NCBI GenBank assembly: GCA_003153505.1
Contig: PLZA01000074.1
Location: 143,824-207,823, forward strand
Length of the DNA stretch: 64,000 bases
Direction: 5' to 3'
Origin: Candidatus Dormiibacterota bacterium
GTDB lineage: Bacteria; Chloroflexota; Dormibacteria; Aeolococcales; Aeolococcaceae
The translations under genes were made by a program, and so were the position numbers. Of the stretch, positions 18,940 through 28,430 are shown in pieces. The notes beneath the pieces are model-generated. The model was not told the DNA's origin. It did no database searches and saw only the letters and a program-made list of their open reading frames with translations. The first letter of the stretch is position 1. The number at the start of each line of letters is the position of its first letter.

Positions 18940-19503
18940 ATGAACATCGCTGTGAGCAACGCCGTTTCCGCCAAAGACGCCCGCTGGTACGTGGTACACG
19001 CGTATTCCGGCCATGAAGAGAAGGTTCGCGCGAACCTTCTCAAGCGCGTCGAGTCAATGGACATGCACGATCAGATCTTCGACGTCCTGGTCCCGACCGA
19101 AGAGGTCATGGAGATCAAGGACGGACAGCGCCGCAAGGTGAGCAAGCGGATCTTCCCGGGCTACATCCTCGTCAACATGGTCATGTCGGACGAGTCCTGG
19201 TACGTGGTCCGCAATACGCCGGGCGTGACGTCCTTCGTCGGCTCGGGCAACAAGCCCGTACCGCTGCAGGAGCACGAGATTCGCGGCATCCAGAAGCAGG
19301 TCAAGGCGGAGGCCCCGACCAAGGTCAACGTTGAGTACGAAGTCGGCGAGAACGTGCGCGTCATCGATGGGCCGTTCACCGACTTCCACGGCAAGGTGAC
19401 CGAGATCAACGTCGAGAAGGGCAAGCTCAAGGTGCTCGTCAACATGTTCGGTCGCGAGACACCCGTCGAGCTCGACCTGCTCCAGGTCGAACGGCTCCGC
19501 TAG
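18940..19503 (+). CDS. nusG: Transcription termination/antitermination protein NusG
   Basis: RWYVVHAYSGHEEKVRANL, FPGYILVNM, VNMFGRETPVELDLLQVE. Confidence 0.96.
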   Translation: MNIAVSNAVSAKDARWYVVHAYSGHEEKVRANLLKRVESMDMHDQIFDVLVPTEEVMEIKDGQRRKVSKRIFPGYILVNMVMSDESWYVVRNTPGVTSFVGSGNKPVPLQEHEIRGIQKQVKAEAPTKVNVEYEVGENVRVIDGPFTDFHGKVTEINVEKGKLKVLVNMFGRETPVELDLLQVERLR

Positions 19504-19530
19504 GCGAGTTCCAAGAATTCAAGGACACCG

Positions 19531-19953
19531 ATGAGCAAGAAGAAGATCAAGACCGTCATCAAGCTGCAGCTCCAAGCGGGCAAAGCGACGCCCGCGCCGC
19601 CCGTCGGCACGGCCCTGGGTCCGCACGGCCTCAACATCATGGAGTTCTGCAAGGCGTACAACGAGCGCACCGCCAACCAGTCCGGGGTCATCCCCGCTCA
19701 GATCACCGTCTTCGAAGACCGGACCTTCAGCTTCATCACCAAGACGCCGCCCGCGTCGGAGCTGCTCAAGAAGGCCGCGGGGGTCGAGAAGGGATCGGGA
19801 AACCCGAACCGCGACAAGGTCGGATCGCTGTCCAAGCAGCAGGTCCGCGAAATCGCCGAGGTCAAGCAAGCCGACCTTAACGCCCACGACCTGGAGCACG
19901 CGACCAGGATCATCGAGGGCACGGCGCGATCCATGGGCCTGAACGTCAACTGA
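19531..19953 (+). CDS. rplK: 50S ribosomal protein L11
   Basis: [35 protein letters not shown]. Confidence 0.97.
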   Translation: MSKKKIKTVIKLQLQAGKATPAPPVGTALGPHGLNIMEFCKAYNERTANQSGVIPAQITVFEDRTFSFITKTPPASELLKKAAGVEKGSGNPNRDKVGSLSKQQVREIAEVKQADLNAHDLEHATRIIEGTARSMGLNVN

Positions 19954-20008
19954 GCCACTGAGTGGGAGGGCGCCTCGACGCGCCCGCCAACACCACGGAG
20001 CACGTGAA

Positions 20009-20719
20009 ATGCCAAGACAACACGGCAAGAAGTACCGCGAGGCCGCGAGCGCCATCGAGGCCGGGAAGTTCTATCCCCCGGCCGAGGCCATGAGCCTGGT
20101 CCGCCAGACGGCGGTGACCGCGTTCGACTCGTCCATCGAGGTGCACATCCGCCTCGGTATCGACCCACGCCACGCCGACCAGGTGGTCCGGAGCACCGTG
20201 ACCCTGCCCCACGGCACCGGCAAGACCAGGAGAATCGCGGTCTTCGCGACCGGCGAGAAACTTCGCGAGGCCATCGAGGGCGGCGCCGACGTTGTCGGCG
20301 GCGAGGATCTGGTGAAGAAGGTGCAGGAAGGGGTGATCGACTTCGACGTCGCGCTGGCCACGCCCGAGGTGATGGGCATGGTCGGCCGCCTGGGCAAGAT
20401 CCTCGGCCCGCGCGGGTTGATGCCCAACCCCAAAGCCGGCACGGTCACGTTCGACATCGCCAAGGCGATCCAGGACGTCCAGGGCGGGCGCGTCGAGTTC
20501 CGTAATGACAGAACGGGCATCATTCACACCGCAATTGGTAAAGCCTCGTTCGACGACGACAAACTGCGCGACAATTTCGCCGCTTTGATGGATGCAATTG
20601 TTCGCGCGAAGCCGTCCGGCGCAAAGGGCACCTACGTGAAGACGGTCACGGTCGTCGCAACCATGGGCCCCGGCGTACCCGTCGACCCGGTGCAGGCAGC
20701 ACGACTGACGGTGGGCTGA
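20009..20719 (+). CDS. rplA: 50S ribosomal protein L1
   Basis: [20 protein letters not shown]. Confidence 0.97.
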   Translation: MPRQHGKKYREAASAIEAGKFYPPAEAMSLVRQTAVTAFDSSIEVHIRLGIDPRHADQVVRSTVTLPHGTGKTRRIAVFATGEKLREAIEGGADVVGGEDLVKKVQEGVIDFDVALATPEVMGMVGRLGKILGPRGLMPNPKAGTVTFDIAKAIQDVQGGRVEFRNDRTGIIHTAIGKASFDDDKLRDNFAALMDAIVRAKPSGAKGTYVKTVTVVATMGPGVPVDPVQAARLTVG

Positions 20720-20732
20720 GGTACCGATCGAC

Positions 20733-21968
20733 TTGATCCGGCTCCTCATCGTCGACGACATCGCGAGCACTCGGGACAACCTGCGCAAGCTGCTCGGGTT
20801 CGAAGAGGACATCGAGGTCATCGGCACTGCCGGCGACGGCAAGCAGGGCCTCGAAGAGGCGCACCGCCTGCTTCCCGACATCGTGCTCACCGACGTGAAC
20901 ATGCCGATCATGGACGGGATCCAGCTCACCGAGCGGCTGGCTCAGGAGTTGCCCGGATCCCCGGTGATCATCATGTCCGTCCAGGGGGAGCGCGACTACC
21001 TCCGGCGCGCGATGCAGGCGGGGGCCCGCGAGTACCTGATCAAACCCTTCAGTCACGACGAGCTCGTGGCGGCGATTCGCCGGGTGCATCAGCTCGAGGA
21101 GAAGAAGGGCACCTTCGCGAAAGCAGCAGCCCCAGACGGGACTGGCGCCCCGCGCCCGGCCGCCCTCGGCGAGGTGATCGTCCTGTTTTCGGGCAAGGGA
21201 GGCGTCGGCAAGACCCTGCTCGCGACCAACCTGTCGGTCGCGCTCGCCGTCGAGACCGAGTCCCGCGTGGCGCTGGTCGACCTCGACCTCCAGTTCGGGG
21301 ATATCGGCGTGATGCTCAACCTCGATCACAGCAGGAGCATCACCGACGTCGTGGACTCGGAGACCCTCGAGCCGGAGATGCTCAATGAGATCATGGCCCA
21401 GGGGCCGAACGGGGTTCGCGTCCTGCTCGCGCCGATCAGCCCCGAGCTCGCCGACCTGATCACCAGCGACCACGTTCGCATGGTCATGGCGGAGCTGCGC
21501 AAGACGTTCGATTACGTGGTGGTCGACACCTCGTCCCATCTCGCCGACTTCAACCTCGAGGTCATCGAGTCCGCACAACATGTTCTCGTGGTGACCGCGC
21601 TCACGATCCCGGCGATCAAGGACGCGAAGCTGGCGCTCAAGGTGCTGGAGTCACTCACGGTCGACCCGAGCGCCGTGCTCCTGGTGGTGGACCGCAGCGA
21701 CTCGCATTCCGACTTCAACAAGGACTCGATCGAGCAGAACCTCCGCCAGAGCGTCGGCGCCCAGATCCCCTACGACCCGCGCGTGGTCGGCGACTCGATC
21801 AACCGAGGGATTCCCTTCGTGATCTCGAGCCCTGAATCGGACATCAGCCGCTCCATCCGCGAGCTCGCCGGTGCGCTGGTTCCGGGCGGCGGTGGTCAGC
21901 CCGTGGGTGCCGGGGTCGGCGCCGCCAAGGCCGACGACAAGCGCAAGCGGCGGATTTTCGGCCGCTAG
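20733..21968 (+). CDS. Receiver domain + MinD/ParA-type ATPase (CpaE/TadZ-like), copy 1
   Basis: REC: LLIVDDIAS, VLTDVNMP, YLIKPF; ATPase: [20 protein letters not shown] start 13 nt after rplA. Confidence 0.87.
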   Translation: MIRLLIVDDIASTRDNLRKLLGFEEDIEVIGTAGDGKQGLEEAHRLLPDIVLTDVNMPIMDGIQLTERLAQELPGSPVIIMSVQGERDYLRRAMQAGAREYLIKPFSHDELVAAIRRVHQLEEKKGTFAKAAAPDGTGAPRPAALGEVIVLFSGKGGVGKTLLATNLSVALAVETESRVALVDLDLQFGDIGVMLNLDHSRSITDVVDSETLEPEMLNEIMAQGPNGVRVLLAPISPELADLITSDHVRMVMAELRKTFDYVVVDTSSHLADFNLEVIESAQHVLVVTALTIPAIKDAKLALKVLESLTVDPSAVLLVVDRSDSHSDFNKDSIEQNLRQSVGAQIPYDPRVVGDSINRGIPFVISSPESDISRSIRELAGALVPGGGGQPVGAGVGAAKADDKRKRRIFGR

Positions 21969-23218
21969 TCGCGAGCGAAGCCGAGCCGGCGCCGGCTCCG
22001 CTTCTTGCCGGGTTGTTCGGCGGAGGATTCCGGACCGGCGTCGCCGGTGAGCGCGGCGGCGAGACGCTCGAACGCGGCGGTGGCGGGGGAGGAGTGGCCA
22101 CCGATCACCACCGGGACACCCGAGCTCACCGAGCCACCGATCGCCATGGCGTCGTGGGGAATCTCCGCCGCGACCGGGTGACGCAGAAAGTCCTCGATCC
22201 GGGCTCGGTCCATCCCGCCCGCAAGTGGGGCATCACGGTGATTGGCGACCACGACAATGCGCTCGGGGTCCACCTGGAGCACGCCGATCACCGACATGAT
22301 CAGGCGCGTGTTCTTCACCGAGGTGACGCTGAAGTCGGTGACCAGCACGATGTGATCGGAGTTCTCGAGCGCCTCGAGGGTGATCTCCGACAGCTGCGAG
22401 GTCGTGTCCGCGACCACGAGCTCGAAGCTGGCGCGAAGCTCGGCCACGAGGGAGCGCAGGTGCGCGGTGGTCACGTAGTCGGCAAGCTCGGGGCTCGGCG
22501 GCGCCGCCAGCACGGTGAGCCCCTGTGGTCCCAGCGTGAGCGCCTGCTGGATCACGTGGCGATCGGTCATTCCCGCGTCACTTGCGGCGAACTCGGCGAT
22601 CGACCCGTCGGGAGTCATCGCGAGCAGCGCAGCCACATCGCCGAACTGGAGCGAGAGGTCCACGAGGACCACGCTGCCCGGGTGGGGACGGTTGAGCACC
22701 AGCGACAGGTTGGTCGCGATGATCGATTTGCCGACACCGCCCTTTCCCGAGACGATCGTGATCATCTTTCCTGCGCGACGCCGGGACCCGTCGACGGCTG
22801 GGGCGCCACCGTTCGACGGGTCTCGGACTGCCTGGGCGGCGCGCTTGCGCGCCTGGAAGGCATGAACGCGGTGGATCGCAGCGACGAGGTCATCGCCGGC
22901 GAACGGCTTCTGGAGGACCTCGCGGGCGCCGGCGAGCATCGCCCTCCGGAAGAGCTCGCTGCCACTTTCCATCGACATCAGGATCACGCCGGCCTGGGGG
23001 GCGTACTCCGCGAGCATCTCGGTGGTCTGAACGCCGTCGAGGCCGGAGAGCCCGGCGTCGAGCACCGCGATGTCCGGCACGAGGTGCAGGGCCTCCTGGA
23101 GCGCGTGCTCGCCGTCCTCGGCGGTGCCGCAGACAGTGATGTCCTCCTCGGCGGCGAGACGGCGTATGAGGTTGGCCCGAATCCGCTCACTCCCGTCGGC
23201 AACCAGCACGCGAATCAC
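21965..23218 (-). CDS. Receiver-like domain + MinD/ParA-type ATPase (CpaE/TadZ-like), copy 2
   Basis: [44 protein letters not shown]. Confidence 0.87.
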   Translation of the reverse strand: MIRVLVADGSERIRANLIRRLAAEEDITVCGTAEDGEHALQEALHLVPDIAVLDAGLSGLDGVQTTEMLAEYAPQAGVILMSMESGSELFRRAMLAGAREVLQKPFAGDDLVAAIHRVHAFQARKRAAQAVRDPSNGGAPAVDGSRRRAGKMITIVSGKGGVGKSIIATNLSLVLNRPHPGSVVLVDLSLQFGDVAALLAMTPDGSIAEFAASDAGMTDRHVIQQALTLGPQGLTVLAAPPSPELADYVTTAHLRSLVAELRASFELVVADTTSQLSEITLEALENSDHIVLVTDFSVTSVKNTRLIMSVIGVLQVDPERIVVVANHRDAPLAGGMDRARIEDFLRHPVAAEIPHDAMAIGGSVSSGVPVVIGGHSSPATAAFERLAAALTGDAGPESSAEQPGKKRSRRRLGFARD

Positions 23219-23227
23219 GGCGCCACC

Positions 23228-24493
23228 TTACCTCCGCCCCAGGCTGAATCGGCGCCGGTAGACGGGCGGCGCCGGCGCGGGCAGCTCGATCGCCGTCTCA
23301 TCTCGGGTGGCTCCATCACCCCTGACCAGCTGACTCAGGGCGACGAGCCGGCGGGCGAGCTCGGCACGCGGCTGCGCGAGCACGATCGGTGTGCCGGAGT
23401 CGAGTGAAGGGTCCACCCGCGGGTCGTACGGGAGATCGATGAGGATGGTTCTGCCGAGGATCTCCTCGATGTCCTCGCGGCGGTAGTTGGTCCGCGGGCG
23501 GGTGTGGTTCAGGACCACGTCGACTCGGTCCATGTCGACGCCGAGCGCCTCGAGGAGCAGCAGGGTCGCTTTGGTCCCGCGCACGGCACTCAGGTTGTAG
23601 CTGGTGACCAGCAGGATGCGATCGGCGAGCTCGAAGGCTTCCAGGACGCGCTCATCCAGATGCGAGGGCGTGTCGATGACGACGACCGCATGTGCCCGGG
23701 CGGTTGCCCTGACGATCGCGCGGAGGCCCGCGGCCGTGATCGTCTCGGCAAGCTCCGGGCTCGACGGGGCGCGCAGAACCCTCAGCTCGGCGGGGCCGGT
23801 GGCGAGGACGGCGTCCAGCAATGAGTTCTCGATGTCCTCGCCGTGCGCCGCCAGGTCGGCGATCGAGAGCAGGTGGTTGTCGACATGGAGCATGCCGGCG
23901 GCGTCGCCGAACTGGAGATCCGTGTCCAGGAGCGCCGCTCGTCCGCCGCCACCGTCGGCAAGGGCCGCGGCGAGGTTGATGGCGACCATCGAGGTGCCGG
24001 TCCCACCCTTCCCGGAAAAGGTCACCACCACCGCTGCCCGGCCCCGAGGCGTCCGCACCTCGCGACGGTCAGTGTCGATGTTGCCCTCTGCAGTGCCGTC
24101 TGCCGTCTCGCCGCCGCTGCCCGCGTTTCGCGGCGGGAGGACCCCGGCGGCGACGCGGATCGCATGGAGCAGCTCCGGGCCCTCCACCGTCTCGGCGACC
24201 GCTCCGACGGTCCAAGCCGGCCCGGCCCGGGCCGGACTGTCCCCGCCAGTCATGAGCAGCACGCGGGTTGCCGGCGACACCGATCCGAGGTGCGCCGCAA
24301 AGTCCGCCTGGGGCAGCTCGGTGAAACGCTCATGCAGCACCAGGACATCGGGCTGGCGCAGCCAGGCTTCCTCGATGACCGCGGACGCCTGGTGTGCAAC
24401 CCCGCACACGTCGATGACGTCGGCGTACGGCTTGAGCTTCTCGAGGTCGCCGACGATTCGAGCGATCTCGTCCGCGATGAGTACGCGGATCAC
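23228..24493 (-). CDS. Degenerate receiver + atypical MinD-like ATPase (CpaE/TadZ-like), copy 3
   Basis: GTG start (VIRVLIADEIARI); LVLHERF at phospho-Asp position; FSGKGGTGTSMVAINLA atypical Walker A. Confidence 0.82.
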   Translation of the reverse strand: MIRVLIADEIARIVGDLEKLKPYADVIDVCGVAHQASAVIEEAWLRQPDVLVLHERFTELPQADFAAHLGSVSPATRVLLMTGGDSPARAGPAWTVGAVAETVEGPELLHAIRVAAGVLPPRNAGSGGETADGTAEGNIDTDRREVRTPRGRAAVVVTFSGKGGTGTSMVAINLAAALADGGGGRAALLDTDLQFGDAAGMLHVDNHLLSIADLAAHGEDIENSLLDAVLATGPAELRVLRAPSSPELAETITAAGLRAIVRATARAHAVVVIDTPSHLDERVLEAFELADRILLVTSYNLSAVRGTKATLLLLEALGVDMDRVDVVLNHTRPRTNYRREDIEEILGRTILIDLPYDPRVDPSLDSGTPIVLAQPRAELARRLVALSQLVRGDGATRDETAIELPAPAPPVYRRRFSLGRR

Positions 24494-24594
24494 GGCCGCC
24501 CCCCGCGTGCCCAGTGCATCGTGCGCATGGTACGGCGAATCGTCCAGAGGTGGCTGGCGCGGACAATGATGCGACACGGCGTTCTCATCTGCAA

Positions 24595-24630
24595 TAAAAA
24601 GAGGAGCCGGCCCGATGGCCAACTCCTCTT
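24595..24630 (-). terminator. Rho-independent terminator downstream of flp pilin gene
   Basis: On the minus strand AAGAGGAGTTGGCC-ATCG-GGCCGGCTCCTCTT followed by TTT(TT)ATT; 14-bp stem with two G-U pairs. Confidence 0.88.
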
Positions 24631-24654
24631 GACTGTCCTGGTTGCTTGTGAAAG

Positions 24655-24855
24655 CTACGAGGCCAGGCCGTTGCTGATGTTCGAGAACACGTTGTTGACC
24701 TGCTTGCCGACGACTTGCAGGATAACGATAACGACGATGGCGATAAGGACGAGGATGAGCGCATACTCAACCATGCCCTGGCCTTCCTCAGCCTCCTCAC
24801 GCTTGCGAGCGATGAACTCTGTTGCGCGAAGGTACAGGGTGCTCAGCATATCCAT
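24655..24855 (-). CDS. Flp family type IVb pilin
   Basis: EEAEEGQGMVEYALILVLIAIVVIVILQVVGKQVNNVFSNI; ATG at 24855 preceded by AAAGGAGGTGA (track ORF starts at a GTG inside the SD). Confidence 0.92.
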   Translation of the reverse strand: MDMLSTLYLRATEFIARKREEAEEGQGMVEYALILVLIAIVVIVILQVVGKQVNNVFSNISNGLAS

Positions 24856-25089
24856 TCCGTTTTTCACCTCCTTTCGGGTTGTATTTTCGAGGCCGAGACG
24901 ATTGCTCGGACCCGACTGCTGCGAGTGTGGACCCCTGCTGCTGCAACGGAATGGCCTGCGTGCTAAATATTGGTAACGAAGGATCGGACACGCGGCGGAC
25001 GGTGCTCGGGCAACGAGAAATCGTGGTGATTCGATGACAACCGCGCTACGAGAGCGTCGCTCTGAATTGGCCTGACCTAGACTCCGGCC

Positions 25090-25809
25090 ATGGCCGAGGC
25101 GGTCGCGATTCCAGCACGCCGTGGCGACCTGGAGCGTCGCGTCGAAGAAATCCGATTCCTGGTCTTCGGGCGCTCACTTCCGGCTGTGCTCTTCGCCCTC
25201 CTGGGCTGGCGCGTGTTACTGAATCTTCTTTCGCAGGTACGAGGACTCCCTGTGCACGCAGGAGTCAGCGACTTCCTTGCCGGCCCTCTCACCACCGGCG
25301 TGTACCTCCTCTTCTGCGTCATCCCTGTCGGCATCTACCTGGTGCGGCCGAGGCCTCGCGCTCGTGACGGTCGCGCGATCGCTCGGACGGCAGGTCTCGT
25401 CGGAACGACGATGCTGCTCGTGGTCGGCGCGTTTCCGAACCCCGTCCTGTTCACGCCACCTGCCCTCATCCGGGATCTTTCGGCCCCGCTGGCGCTCGGA
25501 GCGTTCGCTCTCGGCGTGTGCGGCCTGCTCTTCCTTCGCCGCAGCCTGAGCATCATTCCCGAGGCTCGCCGCCTGGTCACGGGCGGCCCTTATCGGTTCA
25601 TCAGGCACCCCCTCTATGCGGCCGAGATCCTCGCAGCCGTCGCGCTGGTGCTTGCCCGTCCGGGACTGTGGGCGACACTGACGCTGGTGCCGTTCATCGC
25701 GGTGCAGATGCTGAGAGCGCGATTCGAGGAAGGGCTGCTCGCTCGCATCTTCCCCGAGTACAGGCCATATGCGATCCGGACCCGAAGGCTCATTCCCCTG
25801 GTGTGGTAG
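25090..25809 (+). CDS. Isoprenylcysteine carboxyl methyltransferase-like membrane protein
   Basis: LVTGGPYRFIRHPLYAAEIL ... FEEGLLARIFPEYRPYAIRTRRLIP. Confidence 0.8.
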   Translation: MAEAVAIPARRGDLERRVEEIRFLVFGRSLPAVLFALLGWRVLLNLLSQVRGLPVHAGVSDFLAGPLTTGVYLLFCVIPVGIYLVRPRPRARDGRAIARTAGLVGTTMLLVVGAFPNPVLFTPPALIRDLSAPLALGAFALGVCGLLFLRRSLSIIPEARRLVTGGPYRFIRHPLYAAEILAAVALVLARPGLWATLTLVPFIAVQMLRARFEEGLLARIFPEYRPYAIRTRRLIPLVW

Positions 25810-26547
25810 ATGGCAAAGCTTCGCGCCCAGCCGACCGATGCTAAGGTGGATGAGATGACGGTCACAGCGTCCACGCATCCCTGCACCCAGGGAGGCTGCA
25901 CGTCCCAGGACGGCGCACCGTGCGAGTACGTCGACCGTCGCGGTCGTGAGTGCCGCACCGCGTGGTGCATCGAGCACCGGGTCACCATCGAGGACCACGT
26001 CTACTGCCGCCGCCACGCTGGTGTCGTCAGCGCGCTGCCGAGCCTCGACAGCTCGCTCGCGGTGTCGCTCCCGGATCTCGACAACCGGGCGCCCTCACTG
26101 GTCGGCTGGGTATCCAGGCAGATCGACGGCGACGTCTGGCGTCTGCTCCTCAAAGAGCTCTCATCGGGCAGTGGTGGTCAGCTCGTGGCCGACCCGGTCA
26201 CGCTGATCTTCGTGGGCATCGGCCGGCAGCGCGCATGGGAGCGCGCCTGGCGCCTGGACAGCCACATCGGTATCGCCCACCGGGTGAGCATCGTCGTCGA
26301 GGAGCTCGATGACACGATGATTACCGTCAAGGTCGGCGGGAACACGGTCGAACAGCTGGTACCCCCGTGGATCCAGCACCGTGTGCGTGGCGAGACGGTC
26401 GCCCCCGAGGAGGACCGCAAGGAGCGCGAGGAGTTCTATCAGCGGGTGCTGGACTCGATCGAACGCGGCCTGGGGCACGAACGGGACCTCTCCCACTACA
26501 TGTCAGAGGGTCGCCTCAGCACCCCCCAGGGTGGAGCGGGGGCGTAA
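25810..26547 (+). CDS. Hypothetical protein with Cys/His-rich N-terminus
   Basis: CTQGGCTSQDGAPCEYVDRRGRECRTAWCIEHRVTIEDHVYCRRH; ATG immediately follows preceding TAG. Confidence 0.7.
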   Translation: MAKLRAQPTDAKVDEMTVTASTHPCTQGGCTSQDGAPCEYVDRRGRECRTAWCIEHRVTIEDHVYCRRHAGVVSALPSLDSSLAVSLPDLDNRAPSLVGWVSRQIDGDVWRLLLKELSSGSGGQLVADPVTLIFVGIGRQRAWERAWRLDSHIGIAHRVSIVVEELDDTMITVKVGGNTVEQLVPPWIQHRVRGETVAPEEDRKEREEFYQRVLDSIERGLGHERDLSHYMSEGRLSTPQGGAGA

Positions 26548-26549
26548 TC

Positions 26550-26939
26550 ATGACCCGGGGCAGCATTCTCATCGTCGACGACGACCCCAGGCTTCTGCAC
26601 ATCGTCGCGATGTACCTCGGTATCGAGGGGTACGACGTGTCCACGGCCGAGAACGGCGAGGACGGTCTCGCGCAGGTCGAGGCGCGTGCTCCCGACCTCG
26701 TGATCCTCGACATCATGATGCCCGGCATGGACGGTATCGAGACCTGCAAGCGCATCCGCAGCAACACACCGACCGCCGACGTGCCCATCGTGATGTTCAG
26801 CGCGCTTTCGAGTGACGACGACATCGAGCGTGCCCGGCTCGCCGGGGCCAATCACCTGATCACCAAACCGTTCAACCTCGTCGGGCTCGGTTCGGTGGTC
26901 AAGACCTTCTTCCCAGCGGACGTCGGCTCGGCCCGCTGA
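26550..26939 (+). CDS. Single-domain response regulator (receiver)
   Basis: ILIVDDDPR, LVILDIMMPGMDG, MFSALSS, HLITKPF. Confidence 0.88.
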   Translation: MTRGSILIVDDDPRLLHIVAMYLGIEGYDVSTAENGEDGLAQVEARAPDLVILDIMMPGMDGIETCKRIRSNTPTADVPIVMFSALSSDDDIERARLAGANHLITKPFNLVGLGSVVKTFFPADVGSAR

Positions 26940-26952
26940 GGCCAAGCGGTGG

Positions 26953-27531
26953 TCAGACCGGGGGAGTGACCACCACCGCGTTCTGCGCGAAATGGTCGCC
27001 GAGGTTGGACGGCAACACCGGCCCGAAGAGCGCCTTCACCTGTGGCTCGAGGCGCACCGCCTGGCCGCTGAGCGTTGCGGCATGAATGTCCTGCGACATC
27101 GTCGTGTGCACCGTCGAGGAGACAGCGCTCACCGAGATCGCCACGAGGAAGAGGATCAGCACCTCGGCGACACCGACGACGGCACCCGCCACCGCACCGC
27201 CGATGCGGTCGAATGCGGCAACGACGATCTTCTGCAGACGCTCGTTGAGCAACGTGCCGAGCACCTCGACCACGACGATCACGAACAGGAACACGGCTAC
27301 GAATGCCCAGGCGTTTGCCTCCTGGTTGTGGGAGTGGATCAGCGCCGCGATGGCGTTTCCCAGGTTGGACGCGGCAAAACACGCCAGAAAGACGCCGACC
27401 GCGGTGAAGAGGCGGCGGATCAGTCCGTGACTCCAACCCAGGTACACGTTCACTGCCACGGCAATGACCAGCAGTGCGTCTGCGAAAACCTGGCCCGGAG
27501 TGCTATCGATAGATGCGGCTATCGCGCCCAC
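26953..27531 (-). CDS. CvpA family membrane protein
   Basis: VYLGWSHGLIRRLFTAVGVFLACFAASNLG, DRIGGAVAGAVVGVAEVLILFLVAI. Confidence 0.75.
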   Translation of the reverse strand: MGAIAASIDSTPGQVFADALLVIAVAVNVYLGWSHGLIRRLFTAVGVFLACFAASNLGNAIAALIHSHNQEANAWAFVAVFLFVIVVVEVLGTLLNERLQKIVVAAFDRIGGAVAGAVVGVAEVLILFLVAISVSAVSSTVHTTMSQDIHAATLSGQAVRLEPQVKALFGPVLPSNLGDHFAQNAVVVTPPV

Positions 27532-27592
27532 GGTGTGACCGTAACATGCGTCTGCCACGCTGGAACGAGGGATTTCGTTACAGAATTGCTCT

Positions 27593-28420
27593 GTGCAACC
27601 ACTTCTGCGCACGTCCCGCAGCGACGTGTCCGCGCGCAAGACCTACGATCTGCTCGACGAGCCCACCGGCCCCGACTACGCCGGCCTGCTCGAATGCGCC
27701 CTGGTCCAGTGCACCACGGCGGTGCTGACCGTGCCCTCGGGAGAGATGGACCCGGAGGGTCAGGCGACGGTCGAGAGCCTGGCGCGCTTCCAGCAGGCGA
27801 AGAGCAGCACCTCGGCCGGCAGCCTGGTCCGCTACGCGTTGAGCCGTGAGAGCGTCACGGTGCTGCAGGAGGCGACCGCCGGCCTCTACGGCTGGCAGCA
27901 CCCCGGCCTGCCCGACAACCTCTGCCTGTACCGCGGCGACGGCAGCCCCTGGCTGGTGTCGAGCGCCGGCGCGCACATCGGCTACCTCGAGGTCTCGCCC
28001 TTCGAGAAGCTGCTGATCGGGCGCACGGCTCCCGGGCTGATCGCCGTGCTGGCGCATCAGAGCGCACGCGACGCGATCCTCGCCTACATGGAGCGGCGCT
28101 TCGAATCCAACGTGGCGACGCTCACCGACCAGCTCACCGAGTACGCGCGGATCGTGATCGGCGACGGCCGCGAGGGTCTCGTCGACGCGCTCGAGGACTG
28201 GATGCGCTCCGGCGAGGAGGCCCGGATCTCGGCGGCGCTCGAGGTCGCCCGCGCGCTCCGGCTCGTGGAGCTTCGCGAGACGGTCGAGAGCATGCTGCGC
28301 GGGTCGATGCGCGAGGACGCCGGGGCACCTGAGGTGTACCGATCCGTCCCGGCGCTCCGGTCGCGCTGGCGTATCGCCCGCCGGCGTCAGCTCGAACGCG
28401 TCCTCCGCCAGCTGTCCTGA
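27593..28420 (+). CDS. Conserved-looking hypothetical protein
   Basis: 275-aa ORF with protein-like composition; GTG start; no family recognised. Confidence 0.65.
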   Translation: MQPLLRTSRSDVSARKTYDLLDEPTGPDYAGLLECALVQCTTAVLTVPSGEMDPEGQATVESLARFQQAKSSTSAGSLVRYALSRESVTVLQEATAGLYGWQHPGLPDNLCLYRGDGSPWLVSSAGAHIGYLEVSPFEKLLIGRTAPGLIAVLAHQSARDAILAYMERRFESNVATLTDQLTEYARIVIGDGREGLVDALEDWMRSGEEARISAALEVARALRLVELRETVESMLRGSMREDAGAPEVYRSVPALRSRWRIARRRQLERVLRQLS

Positions 28421-28430
28421 CGGATCGGAC

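Noticed and set aside
18433-18943. Track ORF 18239..18943 covering the tRNA and secE region
   Set aside because: Different frame from rpmG and secE; overlaps a clear tRNA-Trp
22013-24976. Long plus-strand ORFs (464, 321, 377 aa)
   Set aside because: Antisense to TadZ-like copies 2 and 3 and the pilin gene; composition not protein-like
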